Position numbers and translations under genes: made by a program | NCBI GenBank assembly: GCA_964483085.1 | Contig: CAYZZX010000046.1 | Span: 1 to 13,969 of the forward strand | Reading direction: 5' to 3' | From: JALHFZ01 sp964483085 | GTDB taxonomy: Bacteria > Synergistota > Synergistia > Synergistales > Aminobacteriaceae | DNA: 13,969 nt | The notes under the pieces: model-generated | Databases searched by the model: none | Seen by the model: only the letters and a program-made list of their open reading frames with translations | Told to the model about the DNA's origin: nothing | Shown here: one piece after another, positions 1 through 7,136 of the stretch | Layout: each line of letters starts with the position of its first letter | Numbering within the stretch: the first letter of the stretch is position 1

Positions 1-1056
1 GGCCTTGCAATGACCTACGACGGTTATCTTGTGGTGACCCTCCGCAACGGAGTGGCGGTCATCGACAGGGAACTTAACCTTACCACCAATAAGGTGTTAA
101 CATTCGGAAATCTTATTGACGACGCTGTCAGCAACTCCATAGCGGTCGACAATAAGGGCGGAATCTACGTCGTGAGCAACACAACGATGCGCAAACTCGT
201 ATGGAACGGCACTGAAATCCTCGGTCAAGGGGGCCACGCCGACGCCTGGGAGATAGTGTATAACGATAACAAGAACACCCCCCCGATCGTCAAGTTCGAT
301 TATGGCTCGGGTTCCACACCCACGCTCATGGGCTTCGGCGACGACCAGGACAAGCTTGTGATTATCACAAGCGGAGGGAACCAAATGAAGCTGGTGGCCT
401 TCTGGCGGGACGATATCCCAGCGGGCTTTGTATCCCGTATCGCTGGGGAGATTCCGGTGACGTGCGGCCTGGATCCTCTTCCAGAATGGATCCAGTCGGA
501 GCAGTCCGTTGTAGTCTCCGGATACGGGGCCTTCGTGGTAAACAACATGCCCCCAGAGGTTGCTCCAGAGCTGGTTGCGGTGAATAAAAACAAAGTGCTT
601 CAGGTGTCCCTCATGGGACCAGCCTACCCCGGGCCCCTTGGCGTTGAGCGTTTTGAGTGGGATCCTGTTACCCACGAATGGAACCGCAAATGGGACCGTT
701 CCGACATTGCGTCGAACAGCATGATCCCGGCGCACAGCCAGTCTGCCTCAATGGTCCTGGTGAACGGCTTCTACGAAGAAAGCGGTTGGGAGGTCACCGG
801 ACTCGACTGGGATACGGGTAAAACGGTTCACCGGACGATCTTCGGACATAAAAATCTGGGGAACGGCGCGTACGCCATCATTCAGCATCTGGCGGATAAG
901 AGCCTCATCTTCAACTCGATTGTCGGACCCTTTCGCGTTGATTACAACAACTTGAATCCCGGGTCCGGAGGGGGCTGCTCCACTACCGGTACGGCAGCTT
1001 CTGCGCTTCTGCTGATCGTGCCGCTGGCTCTTGCCCTCCGCAGGAGAAAGCGGTAA
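1..1056 (+). CDS. Secreted beta-propeller-like protein with Synergist-CTERM sorting signal (5' partial)
   Basis: The frame is open from the first base. The first ATG (position 10) has no visible ribosome binding site and no signal peptide, so the gene very probably begins upstream and 351 C-terminal residues are seen. The body is rich in short beta-strand/turn units such as GGIYVVSN and DKLVIITSGG, with Asp/Asn/Gly turns, as in PQQ- or NHL-type beta-propellers; I cannot name a family. The C-terminus is diagnostic: a Gly/Ser linker, GGGCS with Cys at about residue 326, a hydrophobic stretch of about 17 residues (ALLLIVPLALAL), then RRRKR. This is the layout of the Synergist-CTERM domain, thought to direct processing and surface anchoring at the invariant Cys. 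The protein is therefore inferred to be exported and surface-attached. A strong terminator follows the stop codon. The sorting signal is well supported; substrate and role are unknown. Confidence 0.85.
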   Translation, partial: GLAMTYDGYLVVTLRNGVAVIDRELNLTTNKVLTFGNLIDDAVSNSIAVDNKGGIYVVSNTTMRKLVWNGTEILGQGGHADAWEIVYNDNKNTPPIVKFDYGSGSTPTLMGFGDDQDKLVIITSGGNQMKLVAFWRDDIPAGFVSRIAGEIPVTCGLDPLPEWIQSEQSVVVSGYGAFVVNNMPPEVAPELVAVNKNKVLQVSLMGPAYPGPLGVERFEWDPVTHEWNRKWDRSDIASNSMIPAHSQSASMVLVNGFYEESGWEVTGLDWDTGKTVHRTIFGHKNLGNGAYAIIQHLADKSLIFNSIVGPFRVDYNNLNPGSGGGCSTTGTAASALLLIVPLALALRRRKR

Positions 1057-1113
1057 GACTTTAGACTGTAGCGTTCTTTACATGACACGATGCTCGGCGC
1101 TTCATTCGAGCAG

Positions 1114-1160
1114 AAAACGTCCGTTTCATCCCGTCAATGGCGGAATGAAACGGACGTTTT
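1114..1160. terminator. Bidirectional rho-independent terminator
   Basis: The perfect 16-bp arms AAAACGTCCGTTTCAT (1114-1129) and ATGAAACGGACGTTTT (1145-1160) are extended by CCG/CGG after one mismatch, leaving a 7-nt loop. The T-tract on the right arm serves the plus-strand gene ending at 1056. The A-tract on the left arm gives a U-tract for the minus-strand gene ending at 1216. It lies between these two convergent genes. Confidence 0.93.
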
Positions 1161-1215
1161 TCTGTACGCTCAGTGAGGAATAACTTTCCCTGTCTCTCAA
1201 TAGCTCCCCGACCAC

Positions 1216-2013
1216 CTACTCTTTCGTCATGTTGCAGAAGCGAAGACAGCCAGTCCGGTGAAGTCTGGAGATGCTGAGACCCTCCATAACACCCCGTTCG
1301 GTTTTTTCTGCGTCTTCGACGACACTGCCGGCAAGGACATCGGCACCATAGTCGTCAAGCAGGACGGGGGAGAGAGGGACCGTCGCCCCAAGGACGACCT
1401 GGTAGGCCTGGGGCGATGCCTTCAAATAACGGGCCATGGAACGGGTCAGCAGGGCCGTCCCCGTAATGGCGGCAACGTCGCAGGAGGCTAGAGCCTCGTC
1501 CCATTTTTCAAGGGCCAGACGGGCGGGAACATCCTTCAGCTCAAGCAGAGAGAGTCGGCCGGCCTCCGCACGGATCCGATCTGTGAAGGGGAAATCACCC
1601 ACAACAACCACGCTCCGTCCCCGGCCTTTATCGAGGATCAAATCGAGGGCATTGGGGCTCTTCAGATCTCCCTTCGGTTCAAGGGCTGCGTTCAGTGCGG
1701 CCGCGCCCAGGCTCCGGTTCAAAAGCAGATCGTCATAGAGAAGACCGGCTACCTCCCTGAGTGTTTTCCCTCTCACCGATTCCACCTGGGAGCTCTCCTT
1801 CTGAGATGAACTTCCAAGGCTCGTGGCCAGACCAGCTCGATTTCCCGCACGAAGAAAGATCTGCTTCGGCCCGAGAAACACCTGGTCGACCCTCTCCTCA
1901 GGGGCCGCCATCGATTCGAGAAGGCGGTCGATAAGAAGGCGCTCATCGTCGCTCAGAGGGATCTCCATTCCTTTGGCGAAGGGAATGGCACAGTTGCACC
2001 CATCGTGTTCCAT
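1216..2013 (-). CDS. DUF4213/DUF364 (Rossmann-like, putative metal-chelation) family protein
   Basis: 265 residues. The N-terminal half (about 20-115) matches the DUF4213 region and ends in the characteristic SLGAAALNAAL stretch (101-111). The C-terminal half (about 120-250) matches DUF364: a GRSVVVVGDFPF strand-loop (132-143), then an ASCDVAAITGTAL segment and the hallmark LGATVPLSPVLLDDYGADVL (208-227). The family has an enolase-N-like plus Rossmann-like fold and has been proposed to chelate metal or bind a ligand, but no reaction is established. The ATG at 2013 is preceded by GGAGG with a spacing of about 8 nt, which fixes the start. No transporter or cofactor genes, which often neighbour this family, are visible here. 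The N-terminus carries an unusual Cys-Asn-Cys (residues 6-8), and Cys recurs at 256 and 260. The family call is secure; the function is not. Confidence 0.82.
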   Translation of the reverse strand: MEHDGCNCAIPFAKGMEIPLSDDERLLIDRLLESMAAPEERVDQVFLGPKQIFLRAGNRAGLATSLGSSSQKESSQVESVRGKTLREVAGLLYDDLLLNRSLGAAALNAALEPKGDLKSPNALDLILDKGRGRSVVVVGDFPFTDRIRAEAGRLSLLELKDVPARLALEKWDEALASCDVAAITGTALLTRSMARYLKASPQAYQVVLGATVPLSPVLLDDYGADVLAGSVVEDAEKTERGVMEGLSISRLHRTGCLRFCNMTKE

Positions 2014-2028
2014 TTACAATACCTCCAG

Positions 2029-2164
2029 TCAGCTTGTGAAAACTTTCCCTCCATCGAAATCCCGATAGGCATGGATCAGTCTGTATGCGTTTTCGATGCA
2101 GAAGGGGGGCCTGACCGTAATAGTGACTGATGCCCGTTATGGTGATGAAGCAGTTTTTTTCCAT
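2029..2164 (-). pseudogene. HIRAN-like gene remnant, frameshifted and truncated
   Basis: From the ATG at 2164 the first 20 residues read MEKNCFITITGISHYYGQAP, very like the start of small bacterial HIRAN-domain proteins (strand ITITG, then HYYG, then Pro-Phe). After the run of six C (six G on the plus strand, 2104-2109) this frame loses similarity. Removing one C gives FCIENAYRLI then HAYRDFDGGKVFTS and a stop at 2031-2029. That continuation loosely fits the HIRAN pattern (PF.IG...RLIKE..N.YDGE) but stops at about half the usual domain length. The stop is 15 nt before the downstream ATG at 2013 and just ahead of its Shine-Dalgarno, so the remnant is positioned like the first gene of an operon. 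The single-base shift could be real or a homopolymer sequencing error; the truncation is independent of it. Confidence 0.5.
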
Positions 2165-2412
2165 TCTGGGCCACCGCTCTTTCTCACTTTTTACAGTCTG
2201 CTCTCTCTCGAAACTTGCAGTTGTAATGAAAATAGCCTTCTTACTATGACTGAAACTGCCCTTGGGAAAGATAAAGGATTTCGTAAATTATTAACATCTT
2301 TATGATACCACTCGAGGAAACAGCGTTCTTTAATATTCTTCGAGTAAAGGGAAAAAATTAAATTTTTCCGGAGCAAAAAACCACCCCTTTCGCACAAAGA
2401 TGCTGATATCTC
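2165..2412. other. AT-rich intergenic region, no gene recognised
   Basis: No convincing coding frame on either strand. A near-palindrome lies at 2350-2369, with arms GGAAAAA and TTTTTCC around a 6-nt AT loop. A 9-bp imperfect stem (CTCGAGGAA / TTCTTCGAG, one G-U pair) lies just upstream of it. Neither is followed by a run of T that would make it a clear terminator. The region separates the divergent minus-strand remnant/DUF364 unit from the plus-strand membrane protein gene. Confidence 0.4.
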
Positions 2413-2441
2413 TTGCTCTCCTGCATTGATGGATTTACAAT
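2413..2441 (+). promoter_or_regulatory. Candidate sigma-70-type promoter for the membrane protein gene
   Basis: TTGCTC (2413-2418), a 17-nt spacer and TACAAT (2436-2441). The -10 matches the consensus at five of six positions; the -35 is weak. It lies about 55 nt upstream of the start codon at 2497. Confidence 0.45.
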
Positions 2442-2496
2442 ATTTTTAACCAGAGGTGCGACTCAATAATGCTTATCTTCTCAAAGGGGTGAGGTT

Positions 2497-3590
2497 TTGA
2501 AAAGTTCGAGTCTCTTCAAACCCGTCGATCTTTCTCTCGACGTCCTTATTCTCCTTCTTGCGGGGGTCATGATGACTGTGACGGGAGTGTTGCTCTTCCC
2601 CGTCTCCATTGGGATCCTTCCCTATTACGAAAACGGACTGTATGGTTTGCTTCTCTTCATTTTCGCCCTTCAGATGATCACCTTGGGTAAGACTCCCTTC
2701 GGAGATGTGAGGCGGTCGCGCCTCGTGCTCTTTTCCGGCCTGACTACTGCTGGCATCGGATTTTTCACCTGTTTCGTTCCCGGGTTCTTTGGCCCTCTTC
2801 CCCGTGTGCTCATCGCCCTCTCTTTCGGTCTGGGAGGTCTGGCCCTTCTTCTTCAGATGCTTTTCGCCCCGGACAAGATGCGGGCATGGATCAAATACGG
2901 CGGAATTTTTCATACCCTTATCATCCTCTGCGGAGCGGTCTATAGTCTTTCCATTCTTGTCGGCCTGCTGGTCTTGAATCAGTCCCTGCTGCCCCTCAGG
3001 GTGACGGCCTTCTTTGTGCTTGCCTTCGGAGCGACCATTGTCTTCCTCTCCGTTCTTCTCGAAAGAATCTACTCCCGCTATCCCGAAGGAGCACGGCAAT
3101 GGCTTGAAGATGGGCAGATCGCCCCTGACAAGGCCCTCATTCTGGTGACGGGGGTTTTCATGGTGATTCTTGGACTGGTTTTAATTCCGGTCAACCTGGG
3201 GATCCTTCCCTTCTCGGGAAGCGCTCAGATCGGTCTGTTGATGGTGTTGATTGCCTTTCAGATGATCGCCACGGGGAATACGCCTATAGCAGCTTTTCCC
3301 CGCTCCCCTCTTTTGGTCCTCACGGGGTTCTGCTTCGCGGTTCTAGGGATTGTATCCTGCCTCATCCCCTATGTCCTTGTTCCGTTGCTGACCGTGCTGA
3401 TCGGAAGTTTTAACATCCTCGGAGGCTCGGTCAATCTTCTGAAAATCCTTTTGCCGGTTTTGGGGAAGAATTCCGCCCCCTCGGGATCTGTTCCCATAAT
3501 CCTCGTGAAGCTGAGCATCACCCAGGTGACGATGAATATCGTCTCCATCGTCTTCGGTACGTCCATGTTCTTCTCTCATCTCATTCCGGG
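2497..3590 (+). CDS. Internally duplicated polytopic membrane protein (3' end lost in gap)
   Basis: 365 residues are visible before the scaffold gap. The start is a TTG at 2497 preceded closely by GGGGTGAGG (2486-2494); no in-frame ATG lies nearby, so TTG is the best choice. The protein is almost entirely hydrophobic, with about eight to ten membrane segments. It contains a clear two-fold repeat, about residues 17-124 and 213-321. The copies share GV.M...G..L.PV..GILP, then GLL......QMI..G.TP, then L.G......G...C..P. A more polar linker (LLERIYSRYPEGARQWLEDG) with one or two membrane segments upstream separates the copies. A further hydrophobic segment begins near residue 341 and runs into the gap. 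I do not recognise the family and assign no transport substrate. Converging genes on either side of the gap suggest only the C-terminus is missing. Confidence 0.8.
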
Positions 3591-3690
3591 NNNNNNNNNN
3601 NNNNNNNNNNNNNNNNNNNNNNNNNNNNNNNNNNNNNNNNNNNNNNNNNNNNNNNNNNNNNNNNNNNNNNNNNNNNNNNNNNNNNNNNNN
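3591..3690. other. Scaffold gap (100 N)
   Basis: Exactly 100 N, the conventional placeholder for a gap of unknown length. It removes the 3' ends of two convergent genes, the membrane protein on the plus strand and the short-chain dehydrogenase on the minus strand. Apparent reading frames across it are artefacts. Confidence 0.98.
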
Positions 3691-4432
3691 TGTCGAAATC
3701 CTCTCGCTTCTCTCGAAAGGTCCTTTCGAATTCACGCATGGACTCAGGAAATATGACATTCAAAGCTTTCTTTTCCATCTCGCTGAAGATGTAGTCCACC
3801 GCTTCGTCGACGGAGACTGAATCGGCCGGAGCCGTCATGTCGCCGAAGATGGCAGTTCTCACGTTTCCGGGGCAGAAGACGGTGAACTGAAGCCCCTCGT
3901 TCTCCAACTCGTACTGAAGACTCTCAGTCATCCTGATGACGGCCCCCTTTGTGGCGGCGTAGACTGCCTGGTAGGGAATGGGAACGGCTCCGGCAGCGGA
4001 ACCAGCGTTGACGATATGGCCAAACCCCTGTTCACGCATGATCGGAATAGCCGAGTACGTTCCGTAGACTACACCCATGATGTTCAGATCGACAAGAAAT
4101 TTCCATATTTCAAAGGTAATCTGCTCCGTTGGGAGGGTCATTCCCACCCCGGCGATATTGAACATAAAATCGAGATGTCCGTCAAAAGCTTTTGCCGACT
4201 GAACGAACCCCTGCACCTGGTCGAGTTTTGTCACGTCTATGACCAGGGGAAAGACTTTGCCCGGATAGAGATTCCGGAGGCGGTCCGCCTCCTTCGCAAG
4301 GTTCTCTTCTTTGAGATCTCCCATGAAGACGGCTAAAGCTCCCCGAGAGAGAAGATGCTCAGTCATGCCGAGGGCGATTCCCGAAGCTGCTCCTGTTACC
4401 GCGGCGACCTTGTTTTCAAAATATCCGTTCAT
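3691..4432 (-). CDS. Short-chain dehydrogenase/reductase (SDR), C-terminus lost in gap
   Basis: 247 residues are visible. It has the classical SDR layout: nucleotide-binding TGAASGIA (13-20), acidic D39 at the end of the second strand (suggesting NAD(H) rather than NADP(H)), D66 in IDVT, and NIAG (92-95, a variant of NNAG). The catalytic tetrad is N117, S145, Y158 and K162 (YAATK), followed by PGNVRT (189-193). The reaction would be reversible oxidation of a hydroxyl to a carbonyl; the substrate is unknown. The ATG at 4432 has AAGGAGG about 10 nt upstream. It lies 16 nt downstream of the acetoacetate-decarboxylase-like gene, so the two form an operon. A keto-acid decarboxylase-like enzyme followed by a reductase suggests the SDR acts on a related keto compound, which is inference. 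The missing C-terminus is probably short, since classical SDRs are about 250-280 residues. Confidence 0.85.
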
Positions 4433-4448
4433 AATGCATCAGCCTCCT

Positions 4449-5249
4449 TCAGGATAGAACTCTCGAGTCGCCTACATTCAACCGGGCGGCTCCCTTCATC
4501 ATTATTGCGGACAGGTACTTTTTTATGGGAAGCCCCGCGAGGGAGGAGATGATATTGCTCTGAGCGGGGTGCTGTTCAGAGGTGAGGTGAGTCCATCCCA
4601 CTGTTCCCTCCCCTGCCCAGGCCTCCTTGACATGCATCTCCTGGGGGTAGAGGGTTATCTGGCTCAGCGCGGCTCCTCCTCTGCCCAGGTTCGGCAAATA
4701 CCGAAAGCCGAAAAGATTCACTCCGGGGTGTTCATTCATACCGGCGATGATGCTTTCAGGAAGTTTATCCTTTCTATGGAAATCAAGGGTAAAAAAGGTG
4801 TTGCACTCATAGCTCGCGGAGGTGAACCAGTGATCCTTCACGTGCCGTTCACAGGCGATATCGGCAAAAATCTTCGGCACACCGTCTTCCTCACGGCCTC
4901 CTATGATGGGACAGGTCTTGTTCTCCCAGACTACCAGACCGTATTCGCCCGTCAGCCCTTCAGAATTTCCCATGAAGCGCACGGGAGCTGTGACCTGAAC
5001 TATGCGGTATTCTCCACCGGACATCCACTCGATTTCCCGGCAGTTCGTGAACTGGAGGTTCACCGCGGGTTCGATAAGCTCAAACTCTTCGGGGATGAAC
5101 TGAAGCAGAGCATCCTCATCGGTTTGGTATTTCACCATCAAAACAGTCATATCAGGATAGGCTACCCGGGCGGGATAAAAGGGGTTGCCTCCGAAATGCA
5201 CCGGCATCTTGTAGACGTAGTCCTCTTGGAGCTTGAACTTTCCGCGCAT
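4449..5249 (-). CDS. Acetoacetate decarboxylase (ADC) superfamily enzyme
   Basis: 266 residues, close to the usual ADC length. The hallmark segment is GGREEDGVPKIF (117-128), matching the ADC GRE..G.PK motif that carries the Schiff-base lysine, here K126. Other conserved-looking positions are R28 in the N-terminal PAR, acidic residues in CREIEW (70-75), and E80 in GGEYRIVQVTAPV. True acetoacetate decarboxylases have a second lysine directly after the catalytic one, which lowers its pKa. Here that position is Ile127. The enzyme may therefore be an ADC-like aldolase/dehydratase or decarboxylate a different beta-keto acid; clostridial-type acetone production should not be assumed. The ATG at 5249 has a strong GGAGGTGG 4 nt upstream. 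The gene has its own promoter and is followed at 16 nt by the SDR gene. Confidence 0.78.
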   Translation of the reverse strand: MRGKFKLQEDYVYKMPVHFGGNPFYPARVAYPDMTVLMVKYQTDEDALLQFIPEEFELIEPAVNLQFTNCREIEWMSGGEYRIVQVTAPVRFMGNSEGLTGEYGLVVWENKTCPIIGGREEDGVPKIFADIACERHVKDHWFTSASYECNTFFTLDFHRKDKLPESIIAGMNEHPGVNLFGFRYLPNLGRGGAALSQITLYPQEMHVKEAWAGEGTVGWTHLTSEQHPAQSNIISSLAGLPIKKYLSAIMMKGAARLNVGDSRVLS

Positions 5250-5284
5250 AGTTCCACCTCCCTTGCAGAATGTGGCACAAAACC

Positions 5285-5313
5285 ATTATAGAATCTTTCC
5301 ACTTGATGCACAA
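5285..5313 (-). promoter_or_regulatory. Candidate promoter of the ADC-like/SDR operon
   Basis: On the minus strand: TTGTGC (5313-5308), a 17-nt spacer and a perfect TATAAT (5290-5285), about 35 nt before the start codon at 5249. The -35 is only a partial match. Confidence 0.6.
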
Positions 5314-5347
5314 GATGAAGAGTGTTATCGAAAATACGATCCATTAA

Positions 5348-5377
5348 AAGGGCCCGTTCTCCTGAGAACGGGCCCTT
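5348..5377 (-). terminator. Rho-independent terminator of the amidase gene
   Basis: Arms AAGGGCCCGTTCT and AGAACGGGCCCTT form a GC-rich 13-bp stem with a 4-nt loop. On the minus strand the stem is followed by TTTTAAT. It lies 26 nt after the stop of the acetamidase/formamidase gene (5404) and upstream of the next promoter, so it separates the two units. Confidence 0.88.
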
Positions 5378-5403
5378 AGTTCTTTACTGTTTTATTTTTT
5401 CGA

Positions 5404-6321
5404 TTATGACTTTGATAAAAGTGCGAATTTTACCTTTTCCCAAGGCAGAATTTCAAGGGAGATCGCCGCCCGGACGGTTTTCTTAGGGTCAACGATCTGA
5501 CTGATTCTGAGGTCCATTGAAAGGGAGCAAAGAGCAAGGGCGTCCTCGAAAGAAAGCCCCAGGCTTTTCTTCACCAAATCCGTCATCGATTCGGCAGCTG
5601 AAACGGCCGCCTGGTCTATCGTATCTTCTGAAGCTATAACCATTATCTCCTTCTCGGTCACGACTATGGGCCATGGGGCGGAGGCTCCTTTTATCAAATC
5701 AAGCACAACAGTGACTTTTGCGGCAGTCTCTGCACCTGAACAGCCTATTTCTCCATCTCCCATTATCGCATGGCAGTCACCAAGGGCTAGCATGCCTCCC
5801 TTCTGATTCACTGAGAGCCACACTGTAGCACCCTTCCTGATATCCACAGTATCCATGTTTCCTCCGTGGCTCGCCGGTGTTCCAGTAGGAATGGCGTTTT
5901 TCTCAGGCGCAACTCCAATAACGCCTATCATGGGCTTGAGCGGCAGGGTTATGCCGGCAAAGGTACAGGTTCCTTTTTCTGCATTAATTGTGACCATTCG
6001 GGTGACAGGCCTTTGAATCCTATCGGGAAAAGTGCCTGAACCGGGGACGACAACTGAAACAGCCAGCTTTTCCACTTCGATGTTTTCGATTGTCACTCCT
6101 AGGAGGTCTCCCCTCTCGGCTCCCAACACGGCCACGGGTCCTGTGGCCGGATTGATGCAGTCAAAATCGATCTCTGTGCAGAGGTCTTTTTCTGACTCTA
6201 TCTGTCCGGAGAAACAGTCTTTTGCCTCGAAAAGAATCCGCTCCCCTGGAGAAACCTCTAACACGGGCTGCATGTCCGGCGTAAAAGCATAAATGTACTT
6301 TTCAGAACTTACAATTCTCAT
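5404..6321 (-). CDS. Acetamidase/formamidase family amidohydrolase (FmdA/AmdA)
   Basis: 305 residues, typical of the bacterial FmdA_AmdA family, which hydrolyses short aliphatic amides to carboxylate and ammonia. Visible family motifs in order are FSGQI (37-41), NPATGPVAV (57-65), GDLLGVTI (71-78), IGVIGVAP (132-139), HGGNMD (152-157, likely metal ligands) and GDCHAIMGDGEIGCSG (181-196, with conserved His and acidic residues). No signal peptide, so it is cytoplasmic. The ATG at 6321 follows GGAGG with about 8 nt spacing. A promoter lies just upstream and a strong terminator just downstream, so it is probably monocistronic. Formamide arises in histidine and other amino-acid breakdown, which suits an amino-acid fermenter, but the actual amide substrate cannot be read from the sequence. 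Confidence 0.9.
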   Translation of the reverse strand: MRIVSSEKYIYAFTPDMQPVLEVSPGERILFEAKDCFSGQIESEKDLCTEIDFDCINPATGPVAVLGAERGDLLGVTIENIEVEKLAVSVVVPGSGTFPDRIQRPVTRMVTINAEKGTCTFAGITLPLKPMIGVIGVAPEKNAIPTGTPASHGGNMDTVDIRKGATVWLSVNQKGGMLALGDCHAIMGDGEIGCSGAETAAKVTVVLDLIKGASAPWPIVVTEKEIMVIASEDTIDQAAVSAAESMTDLVKKSLGLSFEDALALCSLSMDLRISQIVDPKKTVRAAISLEILPWEKVKFALLSKS

Positions 6322-6346
6322 AGATGTGCCTCCAATTCACTACGTA

Positions 6347-6376
6347 ATAATACCTAGGCGTACAGGTAATCATCAA
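6347..6376 (-). promoter_or_regulatory. Candidate promoter of the amidase gene
   Basis: On the minus strand: TTGATG (6376-6371), an 18-nt spacer and TATTAT (6352-6347), about 25 nt before the start codon at 6321. A small inverted repeat, CTTTTTT-C-AAAAAAG (6386-6400), lies just upstream of the -35 and could be an AT-rich activating element or an operator. Confidence 0.6.
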
Positions 6377-6437
6377 AATTTTACACTTTTTTCAAAAAAG
6401 AGGCAATGCATGGCGACTAACTCCAAAGCTTACTCTG

Positions 6438-6787
6438 CTACCAGGCCGCTATACTACCATCAGTCCTTGGTTCTGTGGCACCAACGTAGGAGACGTTTTG
6501 CGTTTTCCAGATAAGCCCTCCCCTTCCCAAGTCGTTCGATGTCACTTACGGAACAATTTCGCGCCCCATGACAGCCAACTGAGGTGGTTCGGAGGCAGGA
6601 AATCCGGGTTCAATGCAAAATTCCATACCGCCGCACCATTGCCATTTAGGGGATCTAAGGCCTCCTGAGCATTCATTCCAAAATCAACAATATTTGAAAC
6701 GACTACTCCGGAACTGAAACCCATATAGTTGCTTTGAATGAAGGGGACCATCGTTCCTTCCTCGTCTATGGCTGCAAAATAGACAGT
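6438..6787 (-). pseudogene. Gamma-glutamyltransferase remnant (small-subunit C-terminal part)
   Basis: Gamma-glutamyltransferase transfers or hydrolyses gamma-glutamyl groups, for example of glutathione. Only decayed pieces of its small subunit remain. From 6787 the frame reads TVYFAAIDEEGTMVPFIQSN then YMGFSSGVVV, a classic GGT segment. It jumps (junction near 6697) straight to SNIVDFGMNAQEALD, so roughly 60-80 residues normally between these blocks are deleted. After ALD one base is missing (near 6652/6653). In the shifted frame the match resumes as APKWQWCGGMEFCIEPGFPA and on to GREIVP. An in-frame TAA follows (6548-6546), then VTSNDLGRGGLIW and the family C-terminus YVGATEPRTDGSIAAW, ending at the normal stop 6440-6438. 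The gene's 5' portion, including the autoprocessing Thr, is absent. At least four lesions make it non-functional. Confidence 0.88.
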
Positions 6788-7136
6788 TCTCGTGTTAATA
6801 ATTTTATAGACTGATTAACTTTTCCCGTGATTCTTTTACTCAAAACGTAAAAGTTTTTGTTTAAGGCCTGATTGATGTAGATTTTATTCATCTTTACCGT
6901 CATAATCAATGTTCTCTGTTAAATCTGCTCTCTGTTAAAATCTTTCAAGATACTACCTTCAGCCGCTCTCTCAACAGTTCGGAGAGACTGCTCGTTGTCT
7001 CCATTGAACAGATTCAAAGAGAGCAAAAAACTTTCCCCTTCTTTAACCAGGAGAAGAAACCGATAACAGCGTCATGCGTTATTCCATCCGCAAAAATACG
7101 GCAAGGACATTGCTTTGCAGGGAGAGATTCTACGAA
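6788..7136. other. AT-rich intergenic region upstream of azlC
   Basis: No gene recognised. The part next to the relic (6788-6814) continues its open frame without recognisable similarity, then stops. A short direct repeat of CTCTGTTAAA lies around 6913-6938. A small CTCTC/GAGAG hairpin lies around 6966-6985. I found no convincing -35/-10 pair for azlC. The stretch 7074-7136 is open in frame with azlC and would add 21 basic residues if the ATG at 7074 were used. Confidence 0.35.

Noticed and set aside
97..735. Long antisense open frame (212 codons) inside the first gene
   Set aside because: No ribosome binding site or family features; the plus-strand frame has the recognisable Synergist-CTERM end.
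1943..2164. A 73-residue protein overlapping the DUF364 gene start
   Set aside because: Only its first 20 residues look like protein; the rest overlaps the next gene out of frame, so a frameshifted remnant explains it better.
2191..2397. A 68-codon minus-strand frame in the intergenic region
   Set aside because: No ribosome binding site, no recognisable motif and a basic, AT-driven composition.
2473..3099. Antisense 208-codon frame opposite the membrane protein gene
   Set aside because: Its Glu/Lys/Gly-rich low-complexity product is what the complement of a hydrophobic membrane gene gives; the plus frame shows a clear internal duplication.
4569..5291. Plus-strand 240-codon frame opposite the ADC-like gene
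   Set aside because: The minus strand carries the ADC motif, strong ribosome binding site and promoter.
6542..6751. A standalone 69-residue protein
   Set aside because: It is one frame of the gamma-glutamyltransferase relic; similarity continues in another frame before and after its stop.
6913..6938. Direct repeat of CTCTGTTAAA as a regulator binding site
   Set aside because: Only two short AT-rich copies, with no promoter nearby to regulate; could be chance.
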